A DNA stretch of 64,000 bases from Pedobacter kyungheensis (GTDB lineage Bacteria; Bacteroidota; Bacteroidia; Sphingobacteriales; Sphingobacteriaceae), in NCBI RefSeq assembly GCF_000812965.1, contig NZ_JSYN01000019.1, forward strand, positions 62,001-126,000, in the 5' to 3' direction. A model generated the notes under the pieces. That model saw only the letters and a program-made list of their open reading frames with translations. It was not told where the DNA came from and did not search any database. Position numbers and translations under genes: made by a program. Below, in pieces: positions 35,906 to 44,253 of the stretch; within the stretch, counting starts at the first letter, position 1, and the number at the start of each line of letters is the position of its first letter.

Positions 35906-36658
35906 ATGCCTAAATCTATGTTAAATGTGAAAGCTAATTTCTTTTTGTTAATGGCTATTTGTGTGATGATTGCGTGCAATGCTCAACAAGAGCATGCCCG
36001 ACCCAAAAATTTGAATGAAGCCATATCATATTTAAAGGTAAACAATTCGAAGGCTGAATTGGATGATTTTAAAAAGACTGATGAGACGGAAGCTGTGTTA
36101 AGATTGCACTTTACCAAAGGGATGTGGATAAGAAATAAATGGCTTTGGGGAAATAGAAATCCTCCTTTGATTCTTTATTTTAAATCTATTGGGATCAGCC
36201 GTCCAGATGATATTTCGTCAATAATCTTAACATCATTGCACCGGGATTTAAATGGGAAAAAAATTGATCTCGAAAGTCAGGTAAAGGAATATTTGGATTA
36301 TACTAAAACCATATCCGATTGCGAGACCAGGCTTAGTAACAGGGCGCTTTCTGCCTTTGAAAAGTTTAAAGTTGGGGATATAATTTCTGTTTACATGCCT
36401 GTTCCGGATTATATTGAAGGCCGCAATGCAGTGTATTACATGTGCCCTAAGGAAGATTGGGATTTTAATCCAAAACAAGACTTGAAAATTAAAGGCATAC
36501 TCGTAAAAAAGTATAATATCAATTCAGTAAAAAATGTATTTTTCAAAATAAAAATAACATCACTCAACCGGACTGACACGCCAATTCTGATGGAAAAAGT
36601 TAATGTTGGAGATAAACATGATTTTTCACTACAAGGACTTAGAGTAGAAGCGCATTGA
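35906..36658 (+). CDS. Lipoprotein, DUF6794-like, unknown function
   Basis: The product of about 250 residues has a lipoprotein signal with lipobox-like VMIAC (Cys near 24), then an N-terminal segment LNEAISYLKVNNSK that resembles the DUF6794 opening, and no enzyme motif. The start could be the ATG at 35906 or at 35918 (MLNVKANFF); a still earlier TTG overlaps the terminator T-run and is unlikely. The gene is visibly richer in A and T than its neighbours. It stands alone. Confidence 0.7.
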   Translation: MPKSMLNVKANFFLLMAICVMIACNAQQEHARPKNLNEAISYLKVNNSKAELDDFKKTDETEAVLRLHFTKGMWIRNKWLWGNRNPPLILYFKSIGISRPDDISSIILTSLHRDLNGKKIDLESQVKEYLDYTKTISDCETRLSNRALSAFEKFKVGDIISVYMPVPDYIEGRNAVYYMCPKEDWDFNPKQDLKIKGILVKKYNINSVKNVFFKIKITSLNRTDTPILMEKVNVGDKHDFSLQGLRVEAH

Positions 36659-36699
36659 TGCTGCGAGCTGATAATAATTTATAAATCCCTTGCCACTTT

Positions 36700-37623
36700 C
36701 TATTCCCCTTTTTCCAGCTCCACCTCGGTAAGTTCGTAAGCAAACGATCCTTTTTTAGGTACAATAGGTGTTGCCCTGCCAATGCTGAGTGCTTTAATAA
36801 ACGAAGCACCAAAATAAAAAATCAGCGAAGAATAAAACACAAAAAGCATAATTACGATAATGGAACCAGCCGAGCCGTAAATATTGCTGATATTACTCAG
36901 TGGTAATAAAATTCTTAAAATATATTTACCAGCAGTAAATAAACAACCGGTTAACAAACCACCCGAAATGGCTGCGCGCCAGGTCGGCCTTCCATTTGTT
37001 AAAAACCTGAACAGCATGGTAAACCAGGTGGTTACAATAATTACAAAAACCAACTGGTTGATAATGGAAGTTAAAACCAGTCCGAAAGAAGGTGAATTTG
37101 TTTTTAAATATGCGCCAATAAGCGCCTGTACACTATCGGCCAGTAAGCCAATAAAAAACAAGATGCCCGCCAGCAGGATAATGATAACCGATATGGCCCG
37201 TGACTTAAGGGTATAAATAAGACCCTTTTTATCTTTCTTGCCAATGTTCCAGATTTGCTCTAAGGAGTTTTTAATTACGTTGAACAGGGTAGTGGCTACG
37301 AAAAGAAAAAATATAAAGCTGAACAGCGTAACATACCAGGCCTGATCAATCCCTCTGATGTTCCTTAAAGTAGTTCTGATTTGCGTAATGCTGTCGTTAT
37401 CCAAAATGTTGGCCAACCGTTCAAACAAATGGGTTACAAACAGCCTTCTATCCGTAAACATGCCAAATAACCTGATCAGGATAATGAGGATAGGGGGCAA
37501 AGCAAAATTGGTGAAAAAAGCAGTAGCGCCGGCTAAGCGTAGCGGATCATTTTGCTGAAATAAATTAAATGCTTTTCTTATGGTAGAGAAAAAAAACTTC
37601 AGGTCTTCTATTGTCGATGGCAT
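36700..37623 (-). CDS. YihY/BrkB family inner-membrane protein
   Basis: The 307-residue protein has about six membrane segments spread from residue 40 to 275 and the YihY patterns near the start (AFNLFQQNDPLRLAGATAFFTNFALPP) and middle (FRFLTNGRPTWRAAISGG). The family was once called RNase BN in error and includes proteins suggested to act in envelope or transport functions; the molecular function is unknown. It follows the META-domain gene in the same direction, 75 nt apart, with a -7 box inside the gap. Confidence 0.9.
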   Translation of the reverse strand: MPSTIEDLKFFFSTIRKAFNLFQQNDPLRLAGATAFFTNFALPPILIILIRLFGMFTDRRLFVTHLFERLANILDNDSITQIRTTLRNIRGIDQAWYVTLFSFIFFLFVATTLFNVIKNSLEQIWNIGKKDKKGLIYTLKSRAISVIIILLAGILFFIGLLADSVQALIGAYLKTNSPSFGLVLTSIINQLVFVIIVTTWFTMLFRFLTNGRPTWRAAISGGLLTGCLFTAGKYILRILLPLSNISNIYGSAGSIIVIMLFVFYSSLIFYFGASFIKALSIGRATPIVPKKGSFAYELTEVELEKGE

Positions 37624-37640
37624 CGCTACTGCGTTAAACT

Positions 37641-37682
37641 AAAAGGCGCGAAATTAGCAAAAATACTTTGTTGGCGCCTTTT
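37641..37682 (-). promoter_or_regulatory. Inverted repeat enclosing a -7 box before yihY-like gene
   Basis: Arms AAAAGGCGC and GCGCCTTTT (perfect 9 bp) enclose 24 nt that contain TATTTTTG on the minus strand (37658-37665), an exact TAnnTTTG match. The hairpin follows the META gene like a terminator and has the next gene's putative promoter in its loop. Confidence 0.4.
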
Positions 37683-37697
37683 GTATCGTTAAAGTTT

Positions 37698-38096
37698 CTA
37701 ATTTGTTTTGGTAAAAACAAGTAGTGTTTTTTCGCCATTTAACAGATAAAGCTTGTTATCAGTTACTTTTGCACTGTTTACCTGGTTTAATGCATGCAAA
37801 TAAGCCCGTTCTGCCGCATCAGTTTCCTGACAAAACATTTTGGTGCTGAAAACATTTTTTACCGAGATTTTATTGTCGGCAACTTCAGCCTGCCCGCCAT
37901 AACTATTGCAAAACGATTTTCCGCTAAGTTTTAAGCTATCAGCAAAATTTAGGGTTGCCTTTGCAGCTGCCGGAAGCGTTAATCCAGGTAATTCAGTTAA
38001 TTCCCATTGGGTATTTGTAAATTTTGCGGGATCTATTTTTTCGTTGCAGGCACTAAATAGCAAAAGGAACAGGCCAATAAAGATCAGATTTTTCAT
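37698..38096 (-). CDS. META-domain (HslJ-like) lipoprotein
   Basis: The 132-residue protein has a lipoprotein signal (LLLFSAC, Cys near 17) and the META/HslJ fold signature: NTQWELTEL near the start, SLKLSGKSFCNSYGG (the GxxxCN segment), then FSTKMFCQE and KLYLLNGEKTLLVF. META-domain proteins are linked to heat-induced or secreted functions but lack a known reaction. Size is typical of single-domain forms. Confidence 0.88.
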   Translation of the reverse strand: MKNLIFIGLFLLLFSACNEKIDPAKFTNTQWELTELPGLTLPAAAKATLNFADSLKLSGKSFCNSYGGQAEVADNKISVKNVFSTKMFCQETDAAERAYLHALNQVNSAKVTDNKLYLLNGEKTLLVFTKTN

Positions 38097-38151
38097 GTTT
38101 TCTAGTTTTTAATGATTTGCTTTTTAACATCAAAAACTAAACCAATTGTAT

Positions 38152-38676
38152 TTAAAAAGGATTTTTCATTTCCATCCAGTGGTGTTTTATCCCCTGATAA
38201 TCGAAAAGCGAAATGCGTTTTAGTCCTGTTTTTTCTAAAACATGGATGGAACCGAGGTTATTCACATCCGCTATGCCGATAATTTCTGATAGTTTTAAGA
38301 CATTGAAAGCGTAATCTCTCGCTGCCATAGCCGATTCGGTAGCATAGCCCTTTCCCCAGTATTTTTTGCTAAACCTGTAGCCCAAATCGTGATAATTAAC
38401 ACGGTTATTGATGGGCTCAGTAATCAGTTTCAAACCTGCCCAGCCTACAAAGTTTTGGCTTGCCTTTTCAATCACTGCCCAGCGGCCAATACCATTTGTT
38501 ACATATTGCCGGCGGATAAATTCGATATTGGCCTCGCTCTCTTCAATGGTATTGAAAGGTTTATTTCCCAGATAAAGGTGTACTTCCGGGTCGCTGTCCA
38601 TTTCGAACATGCCAGCAGCATCGGTAGGTAATAACTCTCTTAATATCAATCGTTCTGTTTCGGCAAAAATCTTCAT
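38152..38676 (-). CDS. GNAT-family N-acetyltransferase (RimJ/RimL-like)
   Basis: The 174-residue protein starts with TERLILRELLPTDA, the GNAT strand 1, and shows YRFSKKYWGKGYATESAMAARDYAF, where the GKGYATE loop binds the acetyl-CoA pyrophosphate. The C-terminal NLGSIHVLEKTGLKR is the usual final strand pair of the RimJ/RimL group. It acetylates a protein or small amine with acetyl-CoA in the cytoplasm; the substrate is unknown. Confidence 0.9.
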   Translation of the reverse strand: MKIFAETERLILRELLPTDAAGMFEMDSDPEVHLYLGNKPFNTIEESEANIEFIRRQYVTNGIGRWAVIEKASQNFVGWAGLKLITEPINNRVNYHDLGYRFSKKYWGKGYATESAMAARDYAFNVLKLSEIIGIADVNNLGSIHVLEKTGLKRISLFDYQGIKHHWMEMKNPF

Positions 38677-38724
38677 TGTCAGTTTAAAATTGTGGAGTTA
38701 ATCTACATATTTTCGATTAAAGTT

Positions 38725-38757
38725 GCCACAGATCTCCTAAATCTGTTAATCTGTGGC
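38725..38757. repeat. GCCACAGAT ... ATCTGTGGC inverted repeat, copy 1
   Basis: A perfect 9-bp inverted repeat, GCCACAGAT (38725-38733) and ATCTGTGGC (38749-38757), with an internal AAATCTGTTAATCTGTGGC run. It shares GCCACAGA/TCTGTGGC with the element at 47333. Confidence 0.6.
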
Positions 38758-38779
38758 TTAATGAGTTTAATAATCGTTA

Positions 38780-39322
38780 CTAAATTGCCTGTGCAGTGAA
38801 TGTTTGCTGCGGCTTCCTTTTTAGAATTAACGCCGCGATTAACGACACCAGAATGCCTACAGGTAAAATTTCCATGTAGGTAAACAAAATCACCATTATC
38901 GGGTTTTTGTACAGTTTCTGGTTGTAAGCCAGCTCTTTGGCTTGTTTGGCCAGCTCTGCAGCCGATGCACCACTATCTTTCGCTTCTTTTAGCATGTGGG
39001 CCACATACTTATCCATAAAATCGGGGATAAATACATAATAATCAACCAGCCAGGTTAAAACGTACATGGTCGAAGCAATTAAGCTAATGTAAAGTCCGGT
39101 TTTAAAGGCTTTACCAAAGGTAATTGAACCATTGTTATACTTATCGCGGTAGTTCTTTATGCCTACAAAAATAAAGGAGAAGGCCAGCACCATTGAAGCA
39201 TAGCCAATGAGCATGCTGTGCTCAAAATTGGCATCGCTGTTACATCTGGCCATCGAAATTACCATTAATACGGATGCTATTACGCCGGCAATTAATCCGA
39301 ATACAATTACATTCTTTTTCAT
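38780..39322 (-). CDS. DUF4199 integral membrane protein
   Basis: The 180-residue protein has four membrane segments (about 5-25, 35-55, 75-95 and 145-168) with a soluble helical loop rich in Ala, Lys and Glu (about 108-138, EAKDSGASAAELAKQAKEL) between the last two. This is the DUF4199 pattern, common in Bacteroidota with unknown role. It lies 114 nt after the membrane LuxR-type gene in the same direction, and the two may be functionally linked. Confidence 0.88.
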   Translation of the reverse strand: MKKNVIVFGLIAGVIASVLMVISMARCNSDANFEHSMLIGYASMVLAFSFIFVGIKNYRDKYNNGSITFGKAFKTGLYISLIASTMYVLTWLVDYYVFIPDFMDKYVAHMLKEAKDSGASAAELAKQAKELAYNQKLYKNPIMVILFTYMEILPVGILVSLIAALILKRKPQQTFTAQAI

Positions 39323-39436
39323 CTTTTTAAGTTTAAGGGTTTATGCCTCAAAGTTGGTTTGATTATTTGTTTTCCTCCTCATACTTTAGGGTGATTTTGA
39401 AATCAGGCCGTTTTTTAATACTAAAGTTGTATGCAA

Positions 39437-39910
39437 TTAGGGGATGAGGCTCAATCTCTTTGCGGTTTCTATAGCCTGTGTCCGGCGCTTTACTTCCAGT
39501 TTTTCGAAAAGCCTGGCATTGTGTGTTTTTATGGTGTTTAGCGAAACAAATAATTTTGTTGCAATTTCCTGATTGCTCAACCCTTCCGACATAAGCTGCA
39601 AAACTTCCAGTTCCCTTTTGCTGATGTTTAAATTGTTTAGTTCTTTTTCGTTTAATACAAAAGTTGACGGCTTTTCGGTAAAAATCTCTTTTTCGATCAG
39701 GATGGTTTTGGGTTTGCTTAATTTTAGTGCCAGCCAGATGCCCAGGGCTGTAAAAAGTACCGCTATTGCCCCTACATAAATTTCGAAAGCGTGGTTAATG
39801 ATGATGAAACGCAGTTCGAGCCATTTGAGTAAAAAAAGTAATGCCGCCAGGAAAACGCCATAAAGAATGGTGCTTTTATTCTTCACTAAAAAATTAACTG
39901 CGTTTGGCAT
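39437..39910 (-). CDS. Membrane-anchored LuxR-type regulator
   Basis: The 157-residue protein has two N-terminal membrane helices (about 13-30 and 43-63), a charged linker, and a LuxR-type helix-turn-helix (about 92-157) with ISKRELEVLQLMSEGLSNQEIATKL and VSLNTIKTHNARLFEKL. There is no receiver or autoinducer domain. Keeping a DNA-binding domain tethered at the membrane is unusual for LuxR proteins, and release by proteolysis is possible but not shown. The neighbouring gene for a DUF4199 membrane protein is a candidate partner. Confidence 0.88.
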   Translation of the reverse strand: MPNAVNFLVKNKSTILYGVFLAALLFLLKWLELRFIIINHAFEIYVGAIAVLFTALGIWLALKLSKPKTILIEKEIFTEKPSTFVLNEKELNNLNISKRELEVLQLMSEGLSNQEIATKLFVSLNTIKTHNARLFEKLEVKRRTQAIETAKRLSLIP

Positions 39911-40091
39911 GGAAATGATTCTTCAGATCAAAAATAAGGAATTAAGCCGTAAGTGCGGAAGTTCAGGCGAAACGTATTGGAAGCCATGCGATTAATAGTT
40001 AATTTTTAGTTAAAGTGGTAATTTTCTGGTGACTTTGATAAATTAAACGCCCGAAAGATTTTAAATTCGCAAAAAATAAATTGCTATATCT

Positions 40092-40886
40092 ATGAAAATT
40101 ACGCTTTATGCACTCTTTCTTACTGTTGTACTGTTTGGCTGTAAGACCGAAAATCCTGAAAAAACTTACAAAGCCAGATCAATTACTGCCAACGATGATT
40201 TTAATGTTTTTCCTGAATCGAAGAAAAATATTCTCAACATTGTAAAAACCGATTCGGGCGCCTTGGCCTACGCCGATCGTTTTGCCATTCGGTATAAAGA
40301 TACTACCATTAACATTGATGATGCACCAAACCCTGCCACCAAGAAATTTTTGGATGCCATCTACATCAATACGCAGAAAACTGCTGTTTTGGTGCAGGTA
40401 GCTAACGAAAAGGGAAGAAAAGCTCCTTTTTATATTATTGCGGTAAATAATGGTATAACTGAAGTGGTAAGCTTAAATAAACCTTCAAATGGAGCCAATG
40501 ATAAAAAAAATACCGTTGGTGCTGAGGCGATTAAACTGACCAGTTTGCTAATCAATAACGATTATTTTATCAATACAGTTAACTCGAAGGTTTACGAGGT
40601 TAAGCGCCAAAACGAAGCAGAACGCATTCAGGGTAGGTTTTTTATGTACTCAAGAGATAAAAGAACACTTGTTTTTTTAGTTAAAAGTACTTTGTATCAG
40701 GTTAATGTGGCCACAGGCGAAACTTTTATACAACCACTACCAGAAGGGCTTATCAACGAACCGGATACCTTAATTCGTACTGTACAAAGTGATTATAGCT
40801 GGGTGCCGAGCGCTAAAGGAACACTGTTTTTAAAGAAAAATGCCGATGATAACCGCATTGTAGATATTAAAGAATTTAAGCATTAA
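40092..40886 (+). CDS. Lipoprotein, unknown function
   Basis: The 264-residue protein has a lipoprotein signal (VVLFGC, Cys near 17) and a mostly beta body with repeated strand patterns such as KTAVLVQVANEKGRKAPFY and KRTLVFLVKSTLYQVNVAT, reminiscent of a beta-propeller fragment. No motif identifies an activity. It is followed 33 nt later by another unknown gene in the same direction. Confidence 0.7.
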   Translation: MKITLYALFLTVVLFGCKTENPEKTYKARSITANDDFNVFPESKKNILNIVKTDSGALAYADRFAIRYKDTTINIDDAPNPATKKFLDAIYINTQKTAVLVQVANEKGRKAPFYIIAVNNGITEVVSLNKPSNGANDKKNTVGAEAIKLTSLLINNDYFINTVNSKVYEVKRQNEAERIQGRFFMYSRDKRTLVFLVKSTLYQVNVATGETFIQPLPEGLINEPDTLIRTVQSDYSWVPSAKGTLFLKKNADDNRIVDIKEFKH

Positions 40887-40918
40887 ATTTTACTGCATTA
40901 TCTTCAATTTAGGTATTA

Positions 40919-41662
40919 ATGACCTTTTACGATAGGTATATAAGTGGCGAAACAGAAGGTGTTTACGCCGATATCGAAAAATTAGGAGAGGAAGCATTCT
41001 CTCCTGATTATTATGCTGATATTGAAAAGGTACTGACTGAGACATTTCATCGGGTAAAGTTTAATCTTGATATCATATACAAAGCACTGCTAGATATTGA
41101 TTACGTTTTTTGGAAGGATGAGTTTGGAAATGATGAAGCATATCAGCATCCGGTTTTGGATACTAAGGAATTATTAGGCATACTGGAACAGCAAATTAAT
41201 CCAATAGGAAAATTACCTATGTCAATCAGAATGTTTTATGAGATTGTAGGCTCTTGTAATTTGGCATGGAATTACAATGAGGATGCGAACATTCTATGGG
41301 AGATGGCTGATCCACTTCAAATTGCTCCTTTAACTGATTGTATTGCTCAGGTAACTGATGAATATTGGCCTGAAGAAATGGAAGATTATATCCAGGATCA
41401 GGATTTTGGATACGCTTTTCTGGAACTTTCGGCTGATAATCTTCATAAAGATAATATTAGTGGAGGCGCCCCCTATGCTTTACAATTAAAAAAAGAAAAA
41501 AGTATAGATAGTAATTTCTTAAATGAGCCAAATAATACCACATTTATTAATTATCTGAGAATATGCTTTGAACATTGCGGATTCCCAGGTATGTCTGAAA
41601 ATGACAACCCACGGTTTAAACAATTTTTTGATCGTGTAAAGCCCCAGTTGCAAAAGATCTAA
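40919..41662 (+). CDS. Unknown acidic protein, possibly SUKH/immunity-like
   Basis: The 247-residue protein is acidic and has no signal peptide. The segment IGKLPMSIRMFYEIVGSCNLAWNY (about 96-120) resembles the first conserved block of SUKH-type (SMI1/KNR4-like) proteins, which often serve as immunity proteins for toxins, but the remainder is not recognisable. No toxin gene is adjacent. The gene looks richer in A and T than its neighbours, which would fit acquisition. The family assignment is weak. Confidence 0.6.
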   Translation: MTFYDRYISGETEGVYADIEKLGEEAFSPDYYADIEKVLTETFHRVKFNLDIIYKALLDIDYVFWKDEFGNDEAYQHPVLDTKELLGILEQQINPIGKLPMSIRMFYEIVGSCNLAWNYNEDANILWEMADPLQIAPLTDCIAQVTDEYWPEEMEDYIQDQDFGYAFLELSADNLHKDNISGGAPYALQLKKEKSIDSNFLNEPNNTTFINYLRICFEHCGFPGMSENDNPRFKQFFDRVKPQLQKI

Positions 41663-41721
41663 GGTTAATTAACTTTAGATCTTTAGTAATATCTGAAGGA
41701 CATTTTATCCGCTTTTTTCTT

Positions 41722-42330
41722 CTAAACATCCATTGTCCTAAAAGTTAGGTTTACCCTTGGCCGCGTTATCTTTTTGGTTGGTGGTAGCCGGTGTAGCCAG
41801 TTTGTTTGGGTCTCATCCTTCATTACCAGTAAGCTGCCATGTTCTAAAAACAGGGTAACGGTTTCTTTGCTTTGTTTGTGTTTAAAAAGAAAGCGCCTTT
41901 CTGCTCCAAAACTTAACGAGGCTATGGCCGAATCTTTAGCTAAAGCTTTTTCATCATCACTGTGGTAAGCCATACCTTCGTCGCCATTGTGGTAAAGGTT
42001 AAGCAGGCACGAATTATAGCTGTGGCCCGTTTGCTTTTCGGCTATTGTTTTTAACTGCAGTAATTCCGGTGTCCAGGGTAAGGCCAGTTTAGAGCGGTTA
42101 GAATAGGTGTAAGAATAAGCTTCGTTACCATACCAGGCTACTTTTCTCTTGGTTATAATGTGTTTGCCCATAATAAAGGCCTCATCGTTTTTCCATTCAA
42201 TGGTATTCATTAATACCTCGAAGTAATTATCGGCTTCCTGCCTGCTAAATAATTTCCCATAATAATTTACAGTTCCGCCATAAGGAAGCAGGTTTTGGTC
42301 AATGTTAAGTTCTGTGCTGAATAAATCCAT
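41722..42330 (-). CDS. alkB: AlkB-type alpha-ketoglutarate-dependent dioxygenase
   Basis: The 202-residue Fe(II)/2-oxoglutarate enzyme repairs alkylated bases (1-methyladenine, 3-methylcytosine) by oxidative demethylation. The iron ligands are His123 and Asp125 (AYHSDDE) and His180 (NWLH); the oxoglutarate-binding arginines are in RPRVNLTFR near the end. It begins 6 nt after the ada-type gene and forms an alkylation-repair operon with it. Confidence 0.92.
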   Translation of the reverse strand: MDLFSTELNIDQNLLPYGGTVNYYGKLFSRQEADNYFEVLMNTIEWKNDEAFIMGKHIITKRKVAWYGNEAYSYTYSNRSKLALPWTPELLQLKTIAEKQTGHSYNSCLLNLYHNGDEGMAYHSDDEKALAKDSAIASLSFGAERRFLFKHKQSKETVTLFLEHGSLLVMKDETQTNWLHRLPPTKKITRPRVNLTFRTMDV

Positions 42331-42336
42331 GGTTAC

Positions 42337-43185
42337 TTATTTAAACTCTATATCCATTTTTGCTGCTTCCCAACCAATCATCGCCGTTTTTCTGTCAAGC
42401 CCCCAATGGTAACCGCCTAAAGCGCCGCTCGATTGGATTACGCGGTGACAAGGAATCAGGAAAGCCACGGGATTATCGCCAATAGCGGTGCCAACAGCCC
42501 TTGATGCATTAGGGTTTTGCATTTGTTTGGCCAGGTTGCCATAAGTAACCAGCTTTCCCATCGGGATTTTTAACAAGGCTTCCCAAACCTTTAGCTGAAA
42601 TTCGGTTCCCTTTAAATGCAGTTTAACCTGGCTGAGCTTGCTCCAGTCGTGGCTGAAAATGTATAAAGCATTCTGCTGCTGCATATCGAACATCTGCTGA
42701 TATCTCGCTGCCGGGAATTTGGCTTGCAAATTAGCCAGTGCAGCCGGTTGATCGTCGTAAAAAGCCATGTGGCAGATTCCTTTTGGTGTTGCTGCTACAA
42801 TAATATTCCCAAAAGGACTCTCTGCAAAGCTGTAATTGATCTGCAGGTGCTCGCCTCCGTTTTTATATTCGCCGGGAGTCATCCCTTCAATGTTTATAAA
42901 TAAATCGTGTAAACGACTGGTTCCCGATAAACCGGTTTCTAAAGCGGTGTTAAATAAACTCTGGTTATCTTTAAGCATTTCTTTGGCATGGCCAATGCTA
43001 ATGTATTGCAAAAAACGTTTTGGAGTAGTTCCTGCCCAATCGCTAAATAAACGCTGAAAATGGAAAGGACTTAAATTTACCGTTTCGGCAATTTCTTCTA
43101 AACCAGGCTGTTTTTTATAATTGGCCCTGATATAGCTTATCGCATCTGCTATGCGGTTGTAATTAATTTCTTCTTGTGCTTTCAT
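42337..43185 (-). CDS. ada: AraC-type regulator fused to O6-methylguanine-DNA methyltransferase (Ada-like)
   Basis: The 282-residue protein has an AraC-type helix-turn-helix pair (about 8-105) and a C-terminal methyltransferase (about 115-275) with the active-site IPCHRV (Cys246) and the helix-turn-helix-like IPMGKLVTYGNLAKQM. It lacks the N-terminal zinc-binding phosphotriester domain that switches E. coli Ada into an activator, so methyl-guanine repair and transcription control may be linked differently. It is the first gene of an operon with alkB and has a -7 box just upstream. Confidence 0.9.
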   Translation of the reverse strand: MKAQEEINYNRIADAISYIRANYKKQPGLEEIAETVNLSPFHFQRLFSDWAGTTPKRFLQYISIGHAKEMLKDNQSLFNTALETGLSGTSRLHDLFINIEGMTPGEYKNGGEHLQINYSFAESPFGNIIVAATPKGICHMAFYDDQPAALANLQAKFPAARYQQMFDMQQQNALYIFSHDWSKLSQVKLHLKGTEFQLKVWEALLKIPMGKLVTYGNLAKQMQNPNASRAVGTAIGDNPVAFLIPCHRVIQSSGALGGYHWGLDRKTAMIGWEAAKMDIEFK

Positions 43186-43204
43186 GGTTTTGAATAATTA
43201 TATC

Positions 43205-43232
43205 CAAAAGTACCTGGTAAAGAAAGGGCAAA
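43205..43232 (-). promoter_or_regulatory. Promoter of the ada-alkB operon
   Basis: The minus strand has TTTG (43229-43232), 16 bp, then TACTTTTG (43205-43212), 19 nt before the ATG. The -7 box is an exact match; the spacing is a little short. Confidence 0.45.
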
Positions 43233-43317
43233 CTACCCGAAACTTGCTGAGTTTAATTTATTGATCACGACAAAGATGGAGCTTTGCTGTAATTGTTAGT
43301 AGTTATAAGAGCAAAAC

Positions 43318-43857
43318 TTATGGAATTAAAAGTTTTTTCGCCGATGAAATAGCCAGAGGATGCTGATTTGAAACGAACAAAAAATAGGATGTTTGCCATT
43401 GCTGCGATTTCAGCGCCTGTTTGCTGGATACCATATCCCAGGGCGGATAAACCCTGATTCCTCTTTTTCCTGTATTTTTATCTTGGGTTACAATTTTTTG
43501 CGCAATCAAAACCTTTTTCGGGAAAATAAATTGGCCCTGTAGCTCTCCGTTACAGACAGAAATAATCAACAGATCGAAATCGTCTGAAGCATCGAAAGGT
43601 TCGGTAATTCCTTTTTCACTGCGTTTCCAGATGGTTACAAACTGCCCCGTTTTGGCTGGGGTAATTTTAGCCTGCCGGTGTTTAATCTTTAACTCGTTCA
43701 GCTCAAAAGTTGCGGCATAATATTCCTGACTTTCCGGTTCCTTCTGGTAGTTTTTAATCTGGTAGCCTGAAGGATGGTAGCAATTTTTTATTGCAGCCAG
43801 TAATACGGGTGGTATATCTGCTAAATTTTGAGGTAAAACTGTGGTTGATTCAGACAT
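43318..43857 (-). CDS. MepB family protein
   Basis: The protein of about 179 residues (from the ATG at 43857, MSESTTVLPQNL) has the MepB pattern: NYQKEPESQEYYAATFEL, KTGQFVTIWKRS, FDLLIISV and GIRVYPPWD. MepB is named from the Staphylococcus aureus mepRAB multidrug-resistance locus, where its function is unknown. The longer reading to 43950 overlaps the gene upstream and is disfavoured. It begins 10 nt after the stop of the preceding small gene, so the two form an operon. Confidence 0.85.
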   Translation of the reverse strand: MSESTTVLPQNLADIPPVLLAAIKNCYHPSGYQIKNYQKEPESQEYYAATFELNELKIKHRQAKITPAKTGQFVTIWKRSEKGITEPFDASDDFDLLIISVCNGELQGQFIFPKKVLIAQKIVTQDKNTGKRGIRVYPPWDMVSSKQALKSQQWQTSYFLFVSNQHPLAISSAKKLLIP

Positions 43858-43867
43858 CCCTGATTTT

Positions 43868-44206
43868 TTACTGCTCTTCAATAACAGATTCGCCTCTGGA
43901 TTGGTCGCCGGAAGTCCATTGCCAGGTTTCATGCAGCCTGATTTTACCATTTGGTAATTGCTCGGGTTTCGAATTGCAAATACCTGTCATTAATATACCC
44001 GCATCATTTATTTGATGATAACGCATATCAATATTCCCATGGTCATCAACCAAACCGATTAAATGGCCATAGTTAATCTTTCCTCCGCTATATTCGGCAG
44101 TTAACAGATTACCCTCTTGTTTGTATCTAAAGATAGTTTCATCCGATGTTTCGCCGTTTTCCGTATTGCTAACTGGTTTAAAAGTTTTATCGTTGTAGTT
44201 TATCAT
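43868..44206 (-). CDS. Small conserved beta-rich protein of unknown function
   Basis: The 112-residue soluble protein is rich in beta-strands (NLLTAEYSGGKINYGHLIGLV, then NIDMRYHQIN, and GKIRLHETWQW). Similar proteins are commonly labelled n-acetylglutamate synthase in databases, but it has no acetyltransferase motif, so that label should not be trusted. It is upstream of the MepB-like gene by 10 nt. Function unknown. Confidence 0.75.
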   Translation of the reverse strand: MINYNDKTFKPVSNTENGETSDETIFRYKQEGNLLTAEYSGGKINYGHLIGLVDDHGNIDMRYHQINDAGILMTGICNSKPEQLPNGKIRLHETWQWTSGDQSRGESVIEEQ

Positions 44207-44253
44207 AAGTTATAAAACTAGCAATCTCTTTCACAATAACGAAATTCAGTACA

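Noticed and set aside
43858-43950. Longer N-terminus for the MepB-like gene
   Set aside because: It overlaps the upstream gene by 83 bp and is not conserved in style; the internal ATG at 43857 begins the MepB pattern.
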